A stretch of DNA of 64,000 nucleotides, from the NCBI RefSeq assembly GCF_020858115.1, contig NZ_JACYMM010000004.1:248001-312000 (forward strand). Direction: 5' to 3'. Under the pieces are notes generated by a model. The model ran no database searches. It was given only the letters and a program-made list of their open reading frames with translations, and was not told where the DNA came from. Both the position numbers and the translations under genes were made by a program. The number at the start of each line of letters is the position of its first letter. Within the stretch, counting starts at the first letter, position 1. This document shows, piece by piece, positions 58,231 through 64,000 of this stretch. Source of the stretch: Janthinobacterium sp. FW305-129 (lineage in GTDB: Bacteria > Pseudomonadota > Gammaproteobacteria > Burkholderiales > Burkholderiaceae_D).

Positions 58231-59201
58231 GGGAACACGAAATGATGCACGGAGCGCACGCGCTCGACGTCGTCACCTATGGCGAGGCGATGGCGATGTT
58301 CGTTGCCGAGGAAACGGGCGACCTGGCGGCCGTGGCGCATTTCACGCGCCGATTGGCCGGCGCCGAGACGAACGTCGCCATCGGCCTGGCGCGCCTGGGC
58401 TTGAAAGTCGGCTGGCTGAGCCGCGTGGGCGACGATTCCTTCGGCCGCTTCATCCGCGCCAGCGTGCAGGCCGAGGGCGTCGATTGCAGCCGGGTCGTCA
58501 CCGTCGCCGGCCAGACCAGCGCCTTCCAGCTCAAGGCCCGGGCCGAGAACGGCGCCGACCCGCTGGTCGAATACTTCCGCAAGGGTTCCGCCGCCAGCCG
58601 TCTGGCGCCCGAGCACTTCGATCCCGCCTATTTCCTGTCCGCGCGCCACCTGCACGCCACGGGCGTGGCGGCGGCGCTGTCCGCCACCAGCCTGGCGTTC
58701 GCCGGCCAGGCCATCGACTTCATGCGCGAGCATGGACGCACCGTGTCGTTCGACCCGAACCTGCGGCCCTCGCTGTGGCCGTCGCAAGCCGTCATGGTGG
58801 AACAGATCAACCGCCTCGCCGCCAGGGCCGACTGGGTGCTGCCCGGCCTGGGGGAGGGAAAAATCCTCACCGGCCACGACCTGCCGCATGACATCGCCGG
58901 CTTTTACCTGCAGCAGGGCGCGCGCCTGGTGGTCATCAAGCTGGGCGCCGAGGGCGCCTATTACCGCACGGCCGACGGCGACAGCGGCATGGTGCCGGGC
59001 GAGCGCGTGGACAAGGTGGTCGACACGGTGGGCGCAGGCGACGGCTTCGCGGCCGGCCTGGTCAGCGCCTTGCTGGAAGGCTTGCCGCTGGCGCAGGCGG
59101 TACGGCGCGCCAACCAGGTCGGCGCTTTCGCCATCCAGGTGGCCGGCGACATGGAAGGCTTGCCGACCCGCGCCCAGCTCGACGCGCTGGGCCAATCTTG
59201 A
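58227..59201 (+). CDS. kguK: PfkB sugar kinase, 2-ketogluconate kinase-like
   Basis: 324 residues. PfkB family: VVTYGEAMAMFVAEETGDL at the start, GAETNVAIGLARLGLKVGWLSRVGDDSFGRFI, and the second signature DTVGAGDGFAAGLVSALLEG with catalytic Asp272. It would phosphorylate 2-ketogluconate to 2-keto-6-phosphogluconate; KDG kinase is the alternative. Start by ATGA overlap with the epimerase gene; 19 bp before the reductase gene. Confidence 0.87.
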   Translation: MREHEMMHGAHALDVVTYGEAMAMFVAEETGDLAAVAHFTRRLAGAETNVAIGLARLGLKVGWLSRVGDDSFGRFIRASVQAEGVDCSRVVTVAGQTSAFQLKARAENGADPLVEYFRKGSAASRLAPEHFDPAYFLSARHLHATGVAAALSATSLAFAGQAIDFMREHGRTVSFDPNLRPSLWPSQAVMVEQINRLAARADWVLPGLGEGKILTGHDLPHDIAGFYLQQGARLVVIKLGAEGAYYRTADGDSGMVPGERVDKVVDTVGAGDGFAAGLVSALLEGLPLAQAVRRANQVGAFAIQVAGDMEGLPTRAQLDALGQS

Positions 59202-59220
59202 ACCGAACAGGGGAAAACTC

Positions 59221-60180
59221 GTGAAAAAACATGTGGTTGTGTATAAAAAGCTGGCCGAACCGCTGCTGGCGCGCCTGCGCGCCGAATGCGAGGTGACGTA
59301 TTTCGAGGCGATCGACGCGGGCAACCGCGCCGCGTTTGCCGCCGCCATCCGCGGCGCGCATGGCTTGCTGGGCGCCAGCGTGCGCCTGGACCGCGAACTG
59401 CTGGATCCGGCCATTGACCTGCGCATCATTTCCACCATTTCGGTGGGCGTCGACCAGTTCGACGTCGATTATCTGCGCGAACGGGGCATTTTGCTGGCCA
59501 ATACGCCGGACGTGCTGACGGAAACGACGGCCGACACGATCTTCGCGCTGATCCTCGCCAGCGCGCGGAGGGTCGTCGAACTGGCCGAATTCGTCAAGGC
59601 GGGACGCTGGACGCGCAGCGTGGGCGAAAGCCAGTACGGCGTCAACGTGCACGGCAAGACCATCGGCATGCTGGGCATGGGCCGCATCGGCCGCGCCGTC
59701 GCCCGCCGTGCCGCGCTGGGCTTCGGCATGCAGGTGCTGTACGTGAACGGCGAAGCCGTGCCCGAGGTGGAAGCGGCGCTGGGCGCGCGCCAGGTGGCGC
59801 TCGACGAGCTGCTGGCCGGCTCCGACTTCGTCTGCGTGGTGCTGCCGCTGACGGCGCAGACGGAACGCATGATGGGCCGGCGCGAGTTCGCGCTGATGCG
59901 CCCCGGCGCCATCTTCATCAACGGTTCGCGCGGGCGCATCGTCGACGAGGCGGCGCTGATCGAGGCGCTGCAGCAGGGCACCATCCACGGCGCCGGCCTG
60001 GACGTGTTCGAGCGCGAACCGCTGGCGCCGGACAATCCGCTGCCGGGCATGGCCAACGTGGTGGCGCTGCCGCACATCGGCTCGGCCACGCACGAAACGC
60101 GCTACGCCATGGCGCAGCAGGCCGTGGACAACCTGCTGGCCGGCCTGCGCGGCGAGCGTCCGCGCCACCTGGTCAGCTAA
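59221..60180 (+). CDS. kguD: 2-ketogluconate-6-phosphate reductase (D-2-hydroxyacid dehydrogenase)
   Basis: 319 residues from a GTG (AGGGG 8 bp upstream); the long open frame upstream is a read-through of the kinase region. D-isomer 2-hydroxyacid dehydrogenase: KTIGMLGMGRIGRAVARRA is the NAD(P) loop near residue 148, NGSRGRIVDEAALIEAL has the catalytic Arg, DVFEREPLAPDNPL the Glu, and ALPHIGSATHETR the catalytic His. KguD reduces 2-keto-6-phosphogluconate to 6-phosphogluconate, which enters central metabolism. It fits the operon; glyoxylate/hydroxypyruvate reductase is the alternative. Confidence 0.88.
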   Translation: MKKHVVVYKKLAEPLLARLRAECEVTYFEAIDAGNRAAFAAAIRGAHGLLGASVRLDRELLDPAIDLRIISTISVGVDQFDVDYLRERGILLANTPDVLTETTADTIFALILASARRVVELAEFVKAGRWTRSVGESQYGVNVHGKTIGMLGMGRIGRAVARRAALGFGMQVLYVNGEAVPEVEAALGARQVALDELLAGSDFVCVVLPLTAQTERMMGRREFALMRPGAIFINGSRGRIVDEAALIEALQQGTIHGAGLDVFEREPLAPDNPLPGMANVVALPHIGSATHETRYAMAQQAVDNLLAGLRGERPRHLVS

Positions 60181-60215
60181 GAACAGTATCCATAAAAAGA
60201 CAGACAGGGAAAGAA

Positions 60216-61238
60216 ATGAAGAACAAGGTAGCAAGAGCAATGATCATCGGCGCGGGCGCCTGCGGCGGCCTGTGCTCGGCGCAGTCGAACGTGGCCATGT
60301 ACGGCATCGCGGACCTGGGCGTGGTGTCCGAGAGCGGCGGCCCCGGGGGCAGGGTGCTCAAGCTGACCAGCGGCATCGCCAACGGTTCGCGCCTGGGTTT
60401 CAAGGGCAGCGAAGACCTGGGCGGCGGCATGACGGCGATCTTTACGATGGATGCGGGCATCCTGGCCGACACGGGCGCTTCGGCCCAGGGCGGCCTGCTG
60501 TTCGGGCGCCAGGCCTTCGTCGGCCTCGCCGGCGCGGCGGGCACCTTGCGGCTGGGCCGCCAGTACACCTTCATCGATAGCAGCCTGGGGGCGCTGGACC
60601 CGTTTTACCTGGGTTTTGCGGGCAGGATGAGCAACGTCTTCACGGCCGGCTACATCAGCCGCGTCGACAACAGCATCACCTACAGCTCGCCCGTGCGCGG
60701 GGGACTCTCCGGCGAACTGGCGTACGGCTTCGGCGAAGTGCCCGGCGACGCTTCGGCCAGGCGCTACACGGGCGCGGCGGCCACCTATGCCAGCGGGCCG
60801 CTGTACGTGCGCCTGGCGCACCAGGACGCCAACACCCTGTCTGCCGCGCAGTTGGCGGGGACGGCGAGAAACACGGTGCTGGGCGCCACCTGGGACTTTG
60901 GCGTGGTCAAGGCGCACGGCGCCGTCGCCGTCAGCAAGAGTACGGCGGGTGCCACCACCACGGTCGACAGCGCGGACCTGATGCTGGGCGCCACCGTGCC
61001 TTTTGGCCCGCACCGCATGCTGTTCTCGTACGTGCGGCGCGACGACCGGCGCGCCGCCAACGGCGACGCCAGCCAGCTCGGTATCGGCTACACCTATGCG
61101 CTGTCGAAGCGCAGCACCTTGTACGCGGCCTATGCCCACATCGACAACCGCAATGGCGCCGCCTACCTGGTGGGCAACGCCACCGACAACGGCACCGGCA
61201 ACCAGGCCTGGAACCTGGGCCTGCGCCACACTTTTTAA
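60216..61238 (+). CDS. Outer-membrane porin (betaproteobacterial type)
   Basis: 340 residues with a signal peptide. Sequence NVAMYGIADLGVVSESGG at the mature N-terminus, NGSRLGFKGSEDLGGGMTAIFTMDAG and RQAFVGLAGAAGTLRLGRQYTF are hallmarks of the general trimeric porin family, and it ends in the outer-membrane Phe (RHTF). A dedicated porin in a catabolic operon should supply the periplasm with the sugar acid for the ABC importer. Short Shine-Dalgarno AGGGAAAG before the start. Confidence 0.93.
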   Translation: MKNKVARAMIIGAGACGGLCSAQSNVAMYGIADLGVVSESGGPGGRVLKLTSGIANGSRLGFKGSEDLGGGMTAIFTMDAGILADTGASAQGGLLFGRQAFVGLAGAAGTLRLGRQYTFIDSSLGALDPFYLGFAGRMSNVFTAGYISRVDNSITYSSPVRGGLSGELAYGFGEVPGDASARRYTGAAATYASGPLYVRLAHQDANTLSAAQLAGTARNTVLGATWDFGVVKAHGAVAVSKSTAGATTTVDSADLMLGATVPFGPHRMLFSYVRRDDRRAANGDASQLGIGYTYALSKRSTLYAAYAHIDNRNGAAYLVGNATDNGTGNQAWNLGLRHTF

Positions 61239-61250
61239 CTGGAGATTCGA

Positions 61251-62252
61251 ATGAAGAAAACCGGATGGATTTTGGTCGGCGCCAGCACCGTGGCGCGCGA
61301 ATGGATGGTCGACGCGATCCGCCAGCAGGGCGACGCCGAGGTGCTGGCCGTGGTCAGCCGCGATGCTGTGCGCGGCGCCGCCTTTGCTGAACAATTCGGC
61401 ATCGCCGCCAGCTACACGGACCTCGATGCGGCGCTGGCGCACCCGGGCGCGGACGCCGTGTACATCAGCACCACCAACGAATGGCACATGGCGCAGACCT
61501 TGCAGGCGGCGCGCGCGGGCAAGCACGTGCTGTGCGAAAAGCCGCTGGCGCTGAACCTGGACGACGCCCGCCGCATGGTCGACGGCTGCGCCGAAGCGGG
61601 CGTGGTGCTGGGGATTAACCATCACCTGCGCAACGCCGCCAGCCACGGCAAGGTGCGCGAGCTGATACGCGCGGGCGAGATCGGCCAGCCCCTGTATGGC
61701 CGCGTGCTGCACGCGAACAACCTGCCGCAGCACCTGCGCGGCTGGCGCCTGGACGCGCCGGAGTCGGGCGGCGTCACGCTCGACATGTTCGTGCACGACG
61801 TCGACACCCTGCGCTTCCTGCTCGACTCGGAGCCGCGCCACGTGACGGCCTGCGCCACCAGCGGCGGCATGACGGTGGCCGGGCTGGAAGAGGGGCTGAT
61901 GGCCGTCATCGAGTTCGACAACGGCGCCCTGGTGCAGGTGCACGACGCGTTCAATGCGCCGTATTCGCTGTCCGGCGTGGAAATCATCGGCAGCAAGGGC
62001 ACCATCTTCGCCACCGGCGTGATGACGCAGCGCCCCGTCGGCAGCATCAGCCTGACGCGCGACGGCGGCAGCGTCGACATCCCCGTCGAGCACGAGAACC
62101 TGTACGTGCGCTCGGTGCGCGCCTTCCAGCGCGCCATGCGCGGCGAAGGGCAGCCGGCCGCCACCGGCGACGACGGCATGCGCGCGCTGGCGGCGGCATT
62201 GGCGGCGCAGCAGGCCAGCCGCAGCCACCAGCGCGTGACCCTGGCCGGCTGA
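61251..62252 (+). CDS. Gfo/Idh/MocA-family oxidoreductase
   Basis: 333 residues. N-terminal Rossmann: WILVGASTVAREWMVDAIRQQGDAEVLAVVSRD; the conserved EKPLALNLDDARRMVDGC (catalytic Lys in E-K-P) near residue 95; C-terminal substrate domain GVTLDMFVHDVDTLRFLL. Such enzymes oxidise or reduce sugars, inositols and sugar acids. Not part of the Pseudomonas kgu set; last gene of the operon before the terminator. Exact reaction unknown. Confidence 0.9.
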   Translation: MKKTGWILVGASTVAREWMVDAIRQQGDAEVLAVVSRDAVRGAAFAEQFGIAASYTDLDAALAHPGADAVYISTTNEWHMAQTLQAARAGKHVLCEKPLALNLDDARRMVDGCAEAGVVLGINHHLRNAASHGKVRELIRAGEIGQPLYGRVLHANNLPQHLRGWRLDAPESGGVTLDMFVHDVDTLRFLLDSEPRHVTACATSGGMTVAGLEEGLMAVIEFDNGALVQVHDAFNAPYSLSGVEIIGSKGTIFATGVMTQRPVGSISLTRDGGSVDIPVEHENLYVRSVRAFQRAMRGEGQPAATGDDGMRALAAALAAQQASRSHQRVTLAG

Positions 62253-62279
62253 CGGCAGGCCGGCCGCACAAATAAAAAA

Positions 62280-62312
62280 GCCGCCTGATCGCAAAATCAG
62301 GCGGCTTTTTTT
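62280..62312 (+). terminator. Terminator of ketogluconate operon
   Basis: Ten-base-pair stem GCCGCCTGAT/ATCAGGCGGC, loop CGCAAA, seven T. The preceding A-run makes it usable on the other strand too. Confidence 0.93.
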
Positions 62313-62325
62313 GCCTTGAAGCATC

Positions 62326-62458
62326 GAACGCCTGAAAAATCGTAGCGAGCGGATGTGAGTTGCGGCTAAGAAGCGCAACTGTGCTGGGCACGGGGCCGCC
62401 GAGGCAGTGAGCATCGCAGGCCGCAAATCGCGACGCGCAGTAGATTTTTCAGGTGTTC
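62326..62458. repeat. 133-base element with 16-base terminal inverted repeats
   Basis: GAACGCCTGAAAAATC at 62326-62341 pairs with GATTTTTCAGGTGTTC at 62443-62458 (15 of 16, the exception a G-T type pair). Inside, GTTGCG and CGCAAC (62360-62380 region) form a second hairpin. No coding content. It resembles a short non-autonomous (MITE-like) or structured dispersed repeat; copy number elsewhere cannot be checked. It ends 1 bp before the lysS stop. Confidence 0.65.
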
Positions 62459-62459
62459 A

Positions 62460-63989
62460 TCACTCTTCGCGGCGCAGGTGAGGGAACAGCAGGACGTCGC
62501 GGATGTTCGGCGAATCCGTGATGATCATCATCAAACGGTCGATGCCGATGCCGCAGCCGCCGGCGGGCGGCATGCCGTATTCCAGCGCGCGGATGTAGTC
62601 GGCGTCGTAGAACATCGCCTCTTCATCGCCGGCGTCCTTGGCGGCGACTTGCGCCAGGAAGCGGGCCGACTGGTCTTCCGCGTCGTTCAACTCGGAGAAG
62701 CCGTTGGCGATTTCGCGGCCCACCATGAACAGCTCGAAGCGTTCCGTGATGCCGGCCACCGTGTCGGAAGCGCGCGCCAGTGGCGACACTTCGACCGGAT
62801 AGTCGATGATGTAGGTCGGTTCCCACAGCTGCGCTTCAGCCGTCTCTTCGAACAGCGCCAGTTGCAGCGCGCCCAGGCCGGCCGTGGCAAACGGCTTGAC
62901 GCCGAATTTTTTCAGCTCTTCCTTGATGAATTCGGCATCGTTCAATTGCCCGGCGGTGTAGCCTGGAGCGTACTTGTTGATCGCTTCGACGATGGTCAGG
63001 CGGTGGAACGGCTTTGCCAGGTCCAGCTCGCGGCCGCCGTAGGTCAGGGTGGCGGTGCCGTGCGCGTCGATGGCAGCCTGGCGGATGACGGCTTCCGTGA
63101 AATCCATCAGCCATTTGTAGTCGGTGTAGGCCGCGTAGAATTCCATCATCGTGAATTCAGGGTTGTGACGGATCGACACGCCTTCGTTGCGGAAGTTGCG
63201 GTTGATCTCGAACACGCGGTCGAAGCCGCCCACCACCAGGCGCTTCAGGTACAGCTCGGGCGCGATGCGCAGGAACATCTGCATGTCGAGCGCATTGTGG
63301 TGCGTGATGAACGGCTTGGCCGCGGCGCCGCCCGGAATCGTGTGCAGCATCGGCGTTTCCACTTCCATGAACTCGTTCTTTTCCATGAAGCGGCGGATCG
63401 ACGAGATGGCGGCGGTACGCGCCTTGAAGGTGCGGCGCGTCTCTTCGTTCATGATCAGGTCGACGTAGCGCTGGCGGTACTTGGTTTCCTGGTCGGCCAG
63501 GCCGTGGAATTTGTCCGGCAGCGGGCGCAGCGACTTGGTGATCAGGCGCAGTTCCGTGACCTTGATGGTCAGTTCGTCCGTCTTGGTCTTGAACAGGGTG
63601 CCCGTCACGCCCAGGATATCGCCCAGGTCATAGTGGTGCAGGGCGGCCATGGCCGCTTCGCCCGTCAGGTCGAGGGTGGCGTAGATCTGGATGCGGCCGT
63701 CGGCCTTCGGGCCGGAAGCGTCTTGCAAGGTGGCGAAAGCGGCTTTTTTGCCTGCTTCGCGCTTGAGCATCATGCGGCCGGCCAGCACCACGGTGACAGG
63801 TTCGGCTTCCAGCTCTTCGCGCGTCTTGCCGCCGTATTGCGCGTGCAGGTCGGCCGCCTTGTGCTCGGGGCGGAAATCGTTCGGGAAGGCGACGCCTTGT
63901 TCGCGCAGTGCTGCCAGCTTGACGCGGCGCTCGGCGATGATCTTGTTTTCATCGGGGGCGGCGGCTTGTTCTTGGATATCCGTAGTCAT
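62460..63989 (-). CDS. lysS: Lysyl-tRNA synthetase, class II
   Basis: 509 residues from ATG 63989. N-terminal OB-fold anticodon-binding domain ([29 protein letters not shown]), class II motif 1 ([29 protein letters not shown]), motif 2 ([29 protein letters not shown]), motif 3 ([16 protein letters not shown]). Charges tRNA-Lys in the cytoplasm. Prfb usually lies upstream in betaproteobacteria, outside this window. Confidence 0.97.
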   Translation of the reverse strand: MTTDIQEQAAAPDENKIIAERRVKLAALREQGVAFPNDFRPEHKAADLHAQYGGKTREELEAEPVTVVLAGRMMLKREAGKKAAFATLQDASGPKADGRIQIYATLDLTGEAAMAALHHYDLGDILGVTGTLFKTKTDELTIKVTELRLITKSLRPLPDKFHGLADQETKYRQRYVDLIMNEETRRTFKARTAAISSIRRFMEKNEFMEVETPMLHTIPGGAAAKPFITHHNALDMQMFLRIAPELYLKRLVVGGFDRVFEINRNFRNEGVSIRHNPEFTMMEFYAAYTDYKWLMDFTEAVIRQAAIDAHGTATLTYGGRELDLAKPFHRLTIVEAINKYAPGYTAGQLNDAEFIKEELKKFGVKPFATAGLGALQLALFEETAEAQLWEPTYIIDYPVEVSPLARASDTVAGITERFELFMVGREIANGFSELNDAEDQSARFLAQVAAKDAGDEEAMFYDADYIRALEYGMPPAGGCGIGIDRLMMIITDSPNIRDVLLFPHLRREE

Positions 63990-64000
63990 GGTGTTCTTCG

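Noticed and set aside
60177-62426. 749-codon minus-strand frame opposite porin and dehydrogenase
   Set aside because: Antisense of two supported genes; no motif or start signal.

Overview
The window is a dense, high-GC chromosomal segment of a Gram-negative betaproteobacterium, most likely an Oxalobacteraceae (Janthinobacterium/Massilia-like). The basis is the housekeeping content and order (bamD divergent from rluD-pgeF, then phaC-phaR-rimO, and mfd-serB), polyhydroxybutyrate genes, a porin of the betaproteobacterial type, strong GC bias at third codon positions and frequent GTG/TTG starts. No rRNA, tRNA, CRISPR array or complete insertion sequence was seen. The genus is an inference.

Layout. 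1-7 kb: a cut esterase, an AraC regulator with a serine hydrolase, small exported or unknown proteins, an HD-GYP protein with a damaged metal site, an aminotransferase and a lone PIN-domain protein. 7-16.7 kb: conserved core (yaaA, bamD, rluD, pgeF, phaC, phaR, rimO, metC). 16.8-21.4 kb: a membrane-anchored serine hydrolase, then a four-gene operon coding a nucleotidyltransferase-like protein, a TIGR04222-type membrane protein with a Gly/Cys tail, a DUF692 (MNIO) enzyme and an 88-residue partner. 21.5-26.9 kb: serB, mfd and a 5'-nucleotidase. 27-34.8 kb: signalling, with two chemoreceptors, an EAL phosphodiesterase and a winged-helix/NTPase regulator. 34.8-37.7 kb: secreted lipase with its foldase and a divergent TetR regulator. 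37.9-38.9 kb: an AT-richer patch with a cupin whose C-terminus is Cys-rich and an 84-residue orphan. 39-46 kb: PBP1A, an OPT transporter and a glycan-like pair (AAC(3)-type acyltransferase and alpha/alpha-toroid protein). 46-53 kb: small and membrane proteins of unknown role, a SEC-C protein, a POT peptide transporter and ppnN. 53.2-62.3 kb: a LacI regulator and a long catabolic operon. 62.3-64 kb: an inverted-repeat element and lysS.

Two systems stand out. (1) 53195-62252 looks like a 2-ketogluconate utilisation locus. A PtxS-type LacI regulator has two near-perfect copies of the palindrome centred on AACCGG/TT, one before its own gene and one before the operon. The operon holds kguE-, kguK- and kguD-like genes, but the usual MFS carrier KguT is replaced by a polar-amino-acid-type ABC importer, with an added porin and a Gfo/Idh/MocA dehydrogenase. 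(2) 18671-21423 pairs a DUF692/MNIO enzyme, a family that modifies cysteines in peptides, with a membrane protein ending in a Gly-rich tail with three cysteines. The tail is the obvious candidate substrate, and the DUF692 gene starts inside the DNA coding that tail.

Start codons were judged from Shine-Dalgarno spacing, overlaps and promoters; several are GTG or TTG and are marked as such. All functions come from motif recognition by eye, without database searches.
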